Shown here: positions 1-10,940 of the stretch, one piece after another
Position numbering within the stretch: position 1 is the first letter of the stretch
Layout: the number at the start of each line of letters is the position of its first letter
Assembly: GCA_014905825.1 (NCBI GenBank)
Contig: JACGCN010000018.1
Span: forward strand, 186,001-250,000
Reading direction: 5' to 3'
Origin: Lyophyllum atratum
Taxonomy: Eukaryota; Basidiomycota; Agaricomycetes; Agaricales; Lyophyllaceae
Length of the DNA: 64,000 nucleotides
Position numbers and translations under genes: made by a program
Notes under the pieces: model-generated
Seen by the model: only the letters and a program-made list of their open reading frames with translations
The model's database searches: none
Told to the model about the DNA's origin: nothing

Positions 1-878
1 TCCAGCGTGATCAGGGATCGTCAACAAGGACAGTCATCAGCTCAATATCTGACGCATAAGGCTGGAAAAGCGTTCACTTGTAAGAATAAATCGTGATCAT
101 GAATTGTATTTTGCTGATCCAATGCAAAGAGTGTGATACTATGATTAGGCAATATGCATAATTTTTCTATCCTACTCTCCAATTTGGGTTCCAGCCGCTG
201 ACAGGATTTGGGTTTCGACCGAGTGAAGATCTCGGTATCTTCGTCACCTTGACGAGCTCTCGATCCAGCGCCGTCTTCCGATCTCGCCCCACTTTCCAGT
301 TGTAATTTGTATAAAGAGGGGACCGGAAAGCCGTGTTAAACTCCCTCATTTTCTTCCTCGATACTTGCACTCTCGAATACCAGTCCACTTGTCCGTTTCG
401 GTTGGTCCGAATCTCTTTCTATCGTTTCCCAATTCCGAAGATCCGATCTTATCAGATACACAATCTTTTCATATTTAGATACGGCATTTCCACGGGTGAG
501 ATCACACCACTCCTTCGAATGCACCACGTCGTCCATTTCCAGGATATTGTCGTCAAGACTCGAGCCCGCTGCCGCGTATGATACCGTCGATTGGACCGAC
601 CCATGCTCAGATCCCGTAGGGACCTTGGAATCCTAAGCTCGTGCTTCCTCATATATGTATGCCACGGCATAACGAAAAGCCAGGGACCTATGTTACCTCT
701 GCGCGGAGAGGTCCGGGATCACTGATGCTGATACACGAGGCGTCCGACGTCGTCATAATCTACGTCAATATGCCACGTCGATCCCACGCTTCTCTCAGAT
801 AATGTAAAAGCCAGAGTGCCTGTTTCGTCGATCAGCGCTCCCCAAGCAAGAACTACTCTCTGCGGAAGTTCGATCACG
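1..878. other. No gene recognised
   Basis: Only short overlapping frames are open on both strands. None shows a family motif, and none continues across plausible splice sites. The last few hundred bases are probably the promoter and 5' leader of the BTB-like gene that follows. Confidence 0.4.
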
Positions 879-2327
879 ATGACCACCTGCGGATCCGATG
901 ATAAATTTGACTGGGCTGTGTCACCTACAGCACAGGAATGGCAGGACTATGGTTGCCATAGCTTTTTGACAGAACCCTTTCAGAAAGAGGATGCCTCAAC
1001 GACACCACCAGTACGTTGACCCGACTATTGATGCATGATGCATAAGTTACTGACCTTTAGAGTAGCCCTCACAGAGTCCCAGCCCGACTACATACACCTC
1101 TGTCTCGAATACCTTCTACCCTGGTTCACACCCTTGCGGTTTTGATATAATATTCTCCTCCTTAGACGGCGTGCTTTTCTACGTCCACAGCAATGTCATA
1201 TCGGGAAAATCGAAGGACGCCTTCCACCAACTCTCGCCATCGCCACATCACGCAAATTGCACTGCCGAAACACGCATCATCGCCATCCCCGAGTCTTCGG
1301 CGACACTCGACGTGATCTTACACGTCCTCTACGGCATGCCCTGTACCAACCATGCACCGTCCTTCTCCACCGTGGTCACGGCCATAGACCAGATGCCCAC
1401 CTACTCCATCTGTCCTAAAGACCACATATCGCCGTCCAACCCCAACTACGCCTACATCCTGGCCTTCGCGCCCGTCGTGCCTCTAGACCTCTACGCGCTC
1501 GCGGGGCACCACGACCTACTCGAACTCGCCACCGCCACGTCCTCGCACCTCCTTTCGCATCCCCTCGCCACCATAGACGACCTCACCGCCGCGCGCATCG
1601 GTGCCGTGTACTTCAAACGCCTCTTCTACCTGCACATGTCCCGCTTCAAGGCCCTCAAGGACATCCTCCTCAAGCCGCCCTACCCGCACCCTCCCTCCAA
1701 GGACTGCAATTTCGCTAATCAAAAGCAAGTCACCCGCACCTGGGCCCTCGTCACGGCGTACTTGGCGTGGGAGGCAAGGGCCGGTTCGTATCCTCTTACT
1801 TCGGTTCACGCTGTGTACTCACCACAGGTCGCAAATATTAATAACTTAATGCCGTGAAAATTTCACCCGCACTTTTTATGCCTTTTGCTTTCTTCGCCGT
1901 ATGTGGGGTTGGGGTTTCGGTTTTTGTCCGCTCTCGCTCTCTGCTTCGCGCGCGCTTCGTAGATCTTTCGACTTCGAGCATCCAGAGCGCGTTCCGGGCG
2001 TTGGAAGACGATATTGCGTGTGGTCTGTGCCAGTTCTCGATCGAGGACCGTCTCAAGGAAGTTGTCACGCGCTGGGCTTGTGTTAATGTCAGTATTCCAC
2101 CCAAGACTATTAATCTTCGTATTTCCTTCTGTTTATGTCCGTCCTGCTATTTTGTGCCTCACCTGCCTTTTGGTAGCGCTCTATTGAATCGGAAGGGTGA
2201 TGGCCGGTCTTTTCTACCCATGTTGCTGTGCGTCTGGGTACTTCCGACCCCCCTCCGCTTGTTGCTTTCATCGTCCCGCCTTTCTGTGCACCTGTGTTTC
2301 GGCAAGGCATCACTGGATGGGCGGTGA
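879..2327 (+). CDS. BTB/POZ-like domain protein
   Basis: Agaricomycete BTB-domain protein, likely a protein-interaction adaptor; the partner is unknown. I assemble three exons, 879-1010, 1066-1783 and 1963-2327, with introns 1011-1065 (GTACGT...TAG) and 1784-1962 (GTTCGT...TAG). The splices keep one open frame of about 404 residues. The BTB core starts near residue 65 with GFDIIFSSLDGVLFYVHSNV, the usual strand-turn-helix opening of the family. The second intron joins EARA to DLSTSSIQSAF, and a Cys-x2-Cys (ACGLC) with a following helix (EDRLKEVVTRWACVN) closes the protein, as in related fungal proteins. Start: ATG 879 is the first in-frame ATG. The exact stop is uncertain: family members usually end soon after the WACVN segment near 2090, so a further intron or an earlier end is possible. 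Confidence 0.6.
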
Positions 2328-3092
2328 AGACTGTTCTTGCTCCGTCTCGTTTATTCTTGTCTTGGACCTTGGATTGCATGGTGATATCACTTAGGTTATG
2401 AATTTCATCTTCTTCTTCTTTTCCTCTCGGACTGTGTCCGCTTCCGTCCCTGTTTTCGTATTTTTTTCTTTCAATCTTTTTCTTTCAAAAAAGTTGGTTC
2501 GCTCAGATACGGACATTGAGCCACTGACAGTGATATTCTTTCATTTAAGTTATACCCACCCGCGCTGTCATTATCATACACGACATACATATATACATGG
2601 ACAGCACCCATACCTTCACCTCTAGGTCCCTGTTATTTAGGGCGCGAAGGGTCTGACCAAGGTTGAAATTTGAGAGACGCCCCAAACCTGCCTTGGTGTG
2701 CCTCAACCGAACTTCATCCCGTATCGCTGGAGTGTTCCACAAAACCTTTGCCCCCATTGATATGGCACCTATCACGCAGGGCCATCGGCAGATCATCGAC
2801 AACCGACTAAAGCCGATTGACCATCCCGACATTCACCATCGCTTCCTCGCTTCGACATCTCAAAACAATCACAGATATCATTAGATCACACCCAACGGCA
2901 ATCCTCGGAATATGGTACATACTAATAGGTATACGTAGAATAGTCACGTATCAAAGCCTCGTGGTACAGATGAAGCAACTACATCGCAAGAAAATAATAA
3001 ACAGCATCAGAAGCGAAATACTGGGCTTTGAACCCAATGCGAAGGTAAAGAGAGGGCGGGAAATAGGGACAACAACCCAGAAGATCGATATG
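2328..3092. other. Intergenic; nothing recognised
   Basis: T-rich and pyrimidine-rich sequence near 2400-2500 is followed by unassigned sequence. A plus-strand frame at 2817-3302 overlaps the last exon of the minus-strand gene and looks like its shadow. The stretch is probably the shared 3' region of the two convergent genes. Confidence 0.4.
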
Positions 3093-6000
3093 TCACCCAA
3101 GAAGGCGGAACCGCACGATGGTGCGTTGACCCGGGAACAGCATGTGGCTATGGTCAGGCAGGACCGCGATCTCCAGCTCCCCATGCATCTGCGGGGCGCT
3201 GACATCCAAAGATTGGGAGATCTGAGGCTTACGGTGGACGCACGCGAAGCGCGTCACGATACTGCGGTTCGGGGTAGACTGCCAACACGTCGGCCTACAT
3301 AGAACGCGTGAGTTGGAGGGAGGGGGGAGACGCTATAATCCGAACCAGACGTACTTGAACTCCAAGCCCCCCGCACGCGCCATCTCGTCCTTCAACTTTA
3401 TGGTCTGCCGATGTAGGACCTCCCTCCTCCCTACCACGTCAAAATCCAGCGCGACCACGGAGAACTCGCCCTCGAACCCGAAGGTCGATGTGACGCGTGG
3501 GTGTTCCTCCAGGGACTGTTTGTAGCGCACATACAATGATTGGGCTTCGAAGAAGCATGTGATCCGGGTGCGGAACTCGTCGAGGAGGGCAGACCAGCAT
3601 TTGTACGCTGGGTAGGGAGACTCCTGGAAGTGATAGATAAGTTAGATGGGAAAAGATCATGTTGAGTACATGGTATTTACCGCGGATGGCCTGCGAGTCG
3701 TCTCGGATTTGCTGGCGTCACTCCGTGGTCGTCCCCCCCATTTCTTATGAGAACGCACCAGCCGCGTGGTACACTGCCCACAAAAGACACTTGACGAAGC
3801 GGCATCGACCCGCATCCCACAATCCAGGCTCTGGCACCGGCGTAAACCCGTCGACGACCTCTCATCGTCCCTTCTTTCAGCTCTCTCGACAGCCTAACAA
3901 CATCATCAGCAACACACTCACCCACAAAGACGCATACATCCACTCACCACATGTTTCTCCTCCTCCTCCTCCTCCTCCGAACCAGACTCCCCTCCATCCA
4001 TATCGGCCCCAGCCCCAGGGGGTCCACCCGAAGCGTCGGCGCCCATGCCCATGTTCATCCTCCGGATCCTATTCCTGTTGTTCCGCGTGCGTACCCGACA
4101 CGGCTCACACATCTTCCATTTGTACTCTTCCCGCGCCGGTATGACGTGCGTGCAGTTCTTGATGGAGCACAGCCGTGCCCCGGGGGTGAGGAGGAGCTCT
4201 TCGGAGGTGGTGGAGGGTGGGACCTTGGGAGGGGGCGCTGGGCGGGGCGTGAAGTCGGTGTCGTGATGCTATCTCAGAGTAAGTACCACCAACCACGAAG
4301 AAAGAGAGAGAGAGAGGAAGACTGACCAGCGCGACTTCAACATCGAGACGCGCATGCCGCCCCTGAATACCCTGCCGCTTCCGCTGGTACTCGCGGTGGT
4401 GCAGCCGGCACGGGACACAGCATTTCCACTGGTATCCCTTGGGGAGGACGCGTCCGCATCGCTTGATGGTGCAGGTTGCGAGGTCGGATAGGGGTTTAGG
4501 TCGGGCGGGGATACGGATCTTTAGGCCGGTTGTCTGGTGGGGCTGTGGGTGAGTCATAAGTAGTCGCGAGGGTGTGGAGACGGAACGTACTGTGAAGGGC
4601 TCGTCGTCGTCGGAATCGATGAGGGAGGAGAGATCGCTGAGGTCGGTGAGGTCGCTGTCCCATCCGGAGATTGTGATAGGTGGGGGTTCTTCGTGGGACG
4701 AGATTGATGAAGGGCCAGCACTAGGCTTGGGGCTGGATGGCTGCGTATCTTGGGGTCGAGTCTTGTCGGGCTGATGAATCACAGGCTGCGTATCCTGGGG
4801 TCCAGTATCGTCGGGCTGAGGACTCACACGCCGAGGTTCCCGATGCTGACAACTATCAAGTCGGGTCCCCACGACCGTAGAAACAGCGTCCAACCCAGGC
4901 TCTACCTCCACCGACGCAGTACCCTCACCCGCCGACTCACCAAGCCCATTACCACCATTGGGGGTGTTAACGGTAGCCCCGCGACCACCCGGAATACGAA
5001 TCTTGATCTTCGGGGTGGGCGTAGGTCCAGGTGCTTCATCCCCGCCCTCATCCTCATCCCCACCCGCTTCCTCCTCATCCCCACCCCCCGCGCCCACATC
5101 CACATCCCCACCCCCCAACCCCGCATCCACATCCACATCCACATCCATCTCATCCGCCCACGTAACAGTCTTCCGCCTCTTATTCGAGGGGACCCTCTTC
5201 GCCTTCCAGTCCTTCATCACGCAGCCGAAACATCGGGGGGTCGTTGCGCTCGCTTGGAGGGGGGCGGTGCAGGATGGGGAGGCGCATATACGATCCTACA
5301 CAAAATAAAAAGAGAACGTAAGTATGAAGGTGCGGTTGAAGGAGGAGAGAGGGAGGGAGACCTACGGGCGGTGGAGGTGGGGGTAGAGGCGGGGGTAGAG
5401 GAAGCGGGTGTCTCTTCACCCTGGGAGGTGGGGGTCGGGGTCCAGAGTCGGGTTTGGGGCCGGATATTCGTGGAGGGTGGGTATCACGAGAAGAAGAAGC
5501 GGGTGGTGTGGGAAGGGAAGCGGGATGTGCGAGTGTCAGTTCTATAGGCTGGTATCGGCATCAGGAAGGGAGAGTGGGAAGGGGAATGGGGAGGGGCTTA
5601 CGTTGACGAACTTCGGTTGGTGGGGGGGAGCGACTGGGCGAGGGGGTATTCGTAATGGGAGGCCGAGAGGGGTGAATAGGGGTGGAAGGGGGGGTGGTGC
5701 TTGTGCGGAGGGAGGCTGTCGTGGACTAGGATGCACTTGTTCTTCTGGAGGCTTTGGGAAGAATATGATGAGTGAGAGTGGAAAGGTGAGCGCGAATCGT
5801 AGTACCTCGGGATATGAAAGTTCCAAATCAGCGAGGTCTTCCTCTGGGGTATCATCAACGACTATCTGCAAGAACGTTAACAATCAGCGCGTAGAACACA
5901 GACTACGAAGGCGGGGAAGATCTAACAGGTGTTGATGACGTCCCACCACTCTCCTGTCTGGGTACCGACATAGGCCGAGGCATCATGGGCTGCGACGGAA

Positions 6001-7024
6001 CCATCCCCTGCGACCGAGCTGCATCCGGGACCCGGTGCAGTTCGTGCCATGGCCCCGAATACCCCTGGCGGCACCGAACACAGATATCCGCAGGATCCTT
6101 CTGGTGAAGGATCGCGGCGCAACCGTGTTGCGCACACAGACGGATTCTGTGACGCGGACGCATGGCATGCGTCCGGGGGTAGGTAGGTATTGAACTCTGT
6201 GGGGGCTGTGTTACGCTTAGCCACGATGTGAGAGGAGGCGTAAATTCTGGGAGACATACCCTGCTGGGAGTCGGGGAGGGCTGGATGAGCTCTCCTTGAG
6301 AATTGAAGTGGGGCGCGAGACTGGGGGTAGGCAGGGGGGAGTGTCGTGCTTGTGCTTCTGGGTTTGCGGTTGTGGGGTGGTGCGGTGGACGGAGGCTGGG
6401 CAGCTTGCGTGCCTGCTGCCTCATGGCTGCTACCTAGACTCCAGAATCAGTCGCAGTTCATGTGTTTCTTTAAAGGAACGGAGGATGTGACTTGGGAATA
6501 CCCTCGTCGCAGGGAATGTATGGAGGGAAATGGACTTACGGAACGCCGTCGCTCGCCGTCCCCCGGGTATGGAATGGACGCACGTCTAGGTTCTGTCGGC
6601 TGGTCGCACAAAGAAAAAGAAGCGGTAAACACGAGATCTGGGCAGCCAAAAGTCATAACTTACAGGTCTTTGTAAGCCCGCGACAGAGGTTGGCCCGGTA
6701 TGATATGCCGACTATAAATCGTTCTTATTATTCAGAATCCAAGTGCCAAACCAATTCAAGACTCACACTCGTCCTCCGGACCCTCTCCATGCCCACTCCC
6801 TTCCCAGACGCGTTCGCGACCAATGGAGCATAAGTCTTGAACGTGACCGCATCCTGCGTGTCAAGCCTTCTTCTCTTCACATCCCGCGCATTCGTCTCCA
6901 ACCGCGAGCATCCCTCGCATGTGTTGCTCGTGGTCCCAGATAGCGGTGTATAGCACCGTCTGCAGACGTTAGCCTCGGACGCACTGTCAATCGACAGCCG
7001 ATGCGTTGGATGGTCGACTTCCAT
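3093..7024 (-). CDS. Large multi-exon protein with repeated Cys2-Cys2 modules
   Basis: Function unknown; probably zinc-binding. At least six modules of the form C-x(2-4)-C-x(9-13)-C-x2-C occur in the minus frame, separated by long low-complexity Pro/Ser/acidic linkers. They lie near 6910-6965 (C-x2-C-x9-C-x2-C), 6075-6147, 5222-5290, 4395-4470, 4085-4160 and 3770-3836 (mostly C-x4-C-x12/13-C-x2-C). The best conserved carry WKxC before the last CxxC (YQWKCCVPCR, YKWKMCEPCR). The linkers contain RIRIP-like and very acidic stretches (DVDVDVD, SEEEEEEE), consistent with a nuclear protein. Start ATG at 7024 opens the first module. The C-terminus uses an intron 3295-3354 (GTACGT...TAG) leading to a final exon ending at 3093; without that splice a stop lies at 3333. 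Several internal introns were not placed exactly. The partial gene at 63667 has the same module. Confidence 0.55.
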
Positions 7025-7618
7025 CCGACGCCAGTGTCGCCTCGTGCACTACAGAATGGTCAATTAGGGGCTATACACGTCTTGAGCTTCATACAAACAC
7101 GGGTGAACGTCGACGCGACGTACCGAGGTGCTCCCTCTTCCAGCTACTTCCCGGGAATTATGTATACAGGCAGATTGGCCAGGCACTGCGAAAAAAAAAA
7201 ATGGGGAAGAAAGGTTTCGAATTCTTTTATTAGCCTGAAGCTTGACATAATCGTATTTCAAAAATTTCAAGCCCCGCGTTGTCAATACAAAATGTATTGA
7301 CCGGTCCTGGTTAGTGACCGAAAAGTCGCCTTCCTCCTCCTTCAGCTTTTCTTCATATACAGCGGCATAACTTACCTTTCCTCATCACTTCTTCGCAATA
7401 TAAGCAGCGCAGCCTTGATGTGAGTCCAAAATGTCACCAGCAAGCGCCAAGGCTCTCAGATCTTAGAGACTGGTCAGCGCCAACCGGGGATGGCCGCTAA
7501 GCACCGCGGCCCTGGTGAGAAGTATTCGAATCCTTTCGAAATCTCGCACCCCCACAGTCCCTGACCCTTCGTGCATGTCGCGCTGTAGGCGACTGACTGC
7601 TCAATTCCAGTAAATGGG

Positions 7619-8197
7619 ATGTCAGACCTCGAGATCCACACACTCTGCTCGAAGTTCGACATCGAAATCCTAGAAGAAGCCTCCTACGTCCTCTGGAACA
7701 TCTGGAAGGCCATCTACCCCAGATACTCAACACTTCAAGCGTGTCTTAGCGCCCCCGCGGAGGACTCGGGGCTTTATCAGGCGTTGAAACGCGCTCATGG
7801 GCAGAAGAGATACGATGCGGTGCGGGAATGGAGTGAGTCCCCACGTTATATATGCCTTCGAGGTCCTGAAGGGCTGGGCAACAGGTGCGGGAACCCCAGG
7901 CACCGTGGCACCGAGAGACACGTCGGTCCACTCGCAGGTGAAGCAACTCTTGACTGAACTTCGCCCGGCTTTGACTCGACTAGTCGCGGGTGAGCTGGTC
8001 CTCCGTACGTGGACACCGAACGCAAGCATCATGGGCACCGAGATGGCGGCGTTTGTCCGGGCTCTGCGTATACCCTGTCTCAACGGGAAGCCCAACGTCC
8101 TCCTACACGATCTAGGAGCGCGACCCCTCCCTCGCCGCCCGACTCCAAAACATATTCATGCCTAACCACCGCGCGTTCGTCCTTCGAATCTCCCTGA
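7619..8197 (+). pseudogene. Truncated 5' copy of the NTPase/nuclease gene
   Basis: This is a diverged duplicate of the first two exons of the gene at 10941-13931; the homology also covers the upstream region from about 7245. The start ATG and the first exon are open. In the intron, the acceptor used by the intact copy (CGTAG) reads CGTGG here, although another AG 9 nt upstream would keep the frame. About 8 nt present in the intact copy are missing near 8115, which shifts the frame. Homology stops near 8197, before the Walker A exon, so neither the NTPase nor the nuclease part is present. It is a dead fragment. Confidence 0.75.
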
Positions 8198-8493
8198 CGA
8201 CGACGGCACGTCCGGCGCGATCAAATTTCGGGCTGTCCAGGTTCTGGTGCCATACTTAATTGTCAACTCCAGGCTTGGAGACTGTAAAGAGCAATGTATA
8301 CGTGGCAGGGAAATTTAAATTTAAAGGTGAGCTGCTTTTCTCTCAGACGGATTTTCCGAAGGCAACCTCAGAGACACTCTATATTGAATGACTTCGTACA
8401 AAAAACTCATCAGGACTATGAGCCTCAAACCTCGACCTCCTCTTACCCCACGCCTACAATTCGCCAGCAGCATATGCTGACCGCATGTCTATC

Positions 8494-10023
8494 CTAGAGT
8501 CCGACGGCTTGGGCAAGTTGCTCCTTGGTCTCGAACACATCTGTGTTGAACACTACTTCGCCCACACCTCCATACCCTTCTACTCCATGGATTCTCGTTC
8601 GGGTGCGCTCAAGCATGGCCTGCACTTCGTCGGCATCGTCCCCTCCGAAAACATTATGCATGTATAAGGAAAGAGACTCCAATGGACGCTGACGGGAAGG
8701 ATCCTCCATCCACGATGAAACGAGGTCGCAGAACTCATCAACCACGAAGTCTCTGTCTTCGTTGCCCTTGTAAGAGCATGTGAAAGTGAAGGAAGCGAGG
8801 TGGACGAGCGAAGGCCCATGTGTGAGATAGTTCAACACAATATCCGGTCTCCAGTTACATCTCCCTATTGTCAGCGTTTCTAACATCACGCACTTCCCAA
8901 TGAGCTCCACGATTTCGTCGGGGGACCGGTAGGCATCGAGGACGAGGTGACGGAGACGGCTCACGTTGTGGCCCATATGGGAAAGAATCTGGCTTTCATC
9001 GCTCCTCCGATCACCCACGAGCGTGAGGGTCTGTAGTCTAGGCAATTTGAGGATTTCAAGGACATGGTTGATGCCTCCGTTGCTCTCTGGTCCCTCCACT
9101 GCGAGCTTGAGTGTCGTCAGCCGCGCCAATGTAACGGCGTCGTCAGCCGAGGATGCGCCGTCTGCGAAATCGGACAAGTTGTCAATATCTACGCGCGCAA
9201 ATGATGCTGACTCGATCTGCGTGCACTGGAACAAAACAGCAGCAAATGCTTCGGATCTTATCTTTCCTTCGATTTGCAGATAGGATAGCTGGCTCCATGG
9301 GAGGGAAAGCGGATGATCGCCTATGAGAACGGATGACCCTATGTTGTGCAGGGTGACCGCGCGGAGACGGGGGGCGGCATTGAATACAGTTATCTGAGAG
9401 TAGTCAATGTGACATTTCATATTATCGAAGGATAAGGTTTCCAACAATGGGAGGCTGTCGCCGGGCAGTGACAAGAACGGCATGAGAGCGGTACAGTAGT
9501 CCAGCGCAATGTTGAGCTCAGAGAATCTAGGCGAGAAATGTGTGATTTTCTGACATATTTCGCGGTTTATGTCGGGGTCCAGATTGGACTTATCAACGTG
9601 GCATGTGAATGAAAGAGATAAGGGAAGGGACGGGCTGGCACGCTCGAACCAAGACACCATGACTGTGTTGAAGATATAGGACCATGGATTTTGGGCTGTG
9701 GGGTTGTCGCTCGGTCGGAGCGTAAGCCTGTTCCAGAGGTCGGGGCAGCTCAATGCGGCAGCCCGCCACGAGGCGCAAACGTGCGATACGCCAAAGGGAG
9801 CTGAGTTAGACCGCGGTCCAGGACCGTGACACTCGACTGAAATGGCGTAATGGAATATCGTGGCAAGGATTTCGAGTGGGAGAAGGCGGACGGGGGAAAG
9901 CAAGGCTGCATGATATTTTGCCTCTTTTTGCTTTTGGACACGCGAATCGTCGAGGGCTTTAATCTCCTCCATGAGGCGGTTGATCTTCAATTGAAGGTAT
10001 AGTATATCATGATCGATATCCAT
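8494..10023 (-). CDS. F-box protein with leucine-rich C-terminal region
   Basis: Probable substrate adaptor of an SCF ubiquitin ligase. It is a single open exon of 509 residues starting at ATG 10023. A short N-terminal coiled coil (MDIDHDILYLQLKINRLMEE and on) precedes the F-box near residues 45-95: LLPLEILATIFHYAI, then HVCASWRAAALSCPDLWNRL. This is the typical Agaricomycete F-box layout. The remainder has irregular LRR-like segments (LPRLQTLTLVGD, LETLTIGRC). It lies between the truncated and the complete copy of the NTPase/nuclease gene, on the opposite strand. The substrate is unknown. Such genes belong to very large, fast-evolving families in mushrooms. Confidence 0.85.
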   Translation of the reverse strand: MDIDHDILYLQLKINRLMEEIKALDDSRVQKQKEAKYHAALLSPVRLLPLEILATIFHYAISVECHGPGPRSNSAPFGVSHVCASWRAAALSCPDLWNRLTLRPSDNPTAQNPWSYIFNTVMVSWFERASPSLPLSLSFTCHVDKSNLDPDINREICQKITHFSPRFSELNIALDYCTALMPFLSLPGDSLPLLETLSFDNMKCHIDYSQITVFNAAPRLRAVTLHNIGSSVLIGDHPLSLPWSQLSYLQIEGKIRSEAFAAVLFQCTQIESASFARVDIDNLSDFADGASSADDAVTLARLTTLKLAVEGPESNGGINHVLEILKLPRLQTLTLVGDRRSDESQILSHMGHNVSRLRHLVLDAYRSPDEIVELIGKCVMLETLTIGRCNWRPDIVLNYLTHGPSLVHLASFTFTCSYKGNEDRDFVVDEFCDLVSSWMEDPSRQRPLESLSLYMHNVFGGDDADEVQAMLERTRTRIHGVEGYGGVGEVVFNTDVFETKEQLAQAVGL

Positions 10024-10574
10024 GATTTCACTGGTTATTCCTGCTATAATTGTATTACAGAATCGGACTTGTTCCTGAGACGGGTGGTGATTAGACCGAA
10101 GGAGGGACTCAGTAGAAACGACGGATAAGGGTTCCTTTGGTCCTTGAGTCTGGGGTCGAACACCATGAGCAACGCTATCATAGACATGAAGATGATGGTG
10201 AACTATACACTTGTTTTTGTGGCGGCCCGACGTTCTAATATTTCTTCAAGCGCATTTACGACCTGCTCAGAAAGGGGTGTACCTAATGTTTGATACTTAA
10301 CGGATATTTACTACACTGAAATACCAGGCATGCCTTTAACTGCAACTGTTCGTCAATGCAGTTGGCTTGAGGAGGTAACACGTTGACCGGACTTACTGAT
10401 GCATTCTTGCTGTTTCAACACGGGTTCCCATGAGTCAGTCGGAGACAAGTAATCAGTTAAACGCATAGGTCTAGAAGTCTCCAGAGTCCATGAACGAGCC
10501 TAAGATATCTACGGATGGGCACAAGATTGGCAAAAGATATGGTTTCTTCGAACTTTTAGTCTGAAGCTTGCGGC
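10024..10574. other. Intergenic; nothing recognised
   Basis: Promoter side of the F-box gene on the left and the edge of a duplicated segment on the right. No open frame with a recognisable motif. Confidence 0.4.
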
Positions 10575-10940
10575 GATAGTTCAAAAATTTCAAGCCCCGC
10601 GTTGTCAATACAGATCAATACTGGTTCCGGACAGTAATCTTCCTCCTCCTTCAGCTTTCCTTCATATACGACGGCGTAGCTTACCTTTCCTCATCACTTC
10701 TTCGTGATATAAGTAGCGCAGCCTCAATGTGTGTCCAAGATCTCACCAGCAATTGGCCAACATTCTGTCAAGCCTCAGATTTGGTAACCGGGGATGGCCG
10801 GCCAGCGCCTTGCCAGCGCCGTGGCCCTGGTGAGAAGTATTCGAAGCCTTCGAAATTTCGCGTCCCACACTCCCTAGCTTCGTGTATGTCGCGCTGAAGG
10901 TGACTGTGGAGGTGTTGACTGCTCAATCTCGGTGAATGGG
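10575..10940 (+). promoter_or_regulatory. Promoter/5' leader shared with the truncated copy
   Basis: This stretch is clearly similar to 7245-7618. Shared blocks include TTTCAAGCCCCGCGTTGTCA, CTTCCTCCTCCTTCAGCTTT and TTACCTTTCCTCATCACTTC, followed by a TATA-like GATATAAGTAG (copy 1: CAATATAAGCAG). The pyrimidine-rich stretch before the TATA-like box is typical of fungal promoters. The duplication therefore carried the promoter with it. Confidence 0.45.

Noticed and set aside
4750..5547. 265-residue plus-strand frame
   Set aside because: Antisense shadow of the low-complexity linkers of the Cys2-Cys2 gene.
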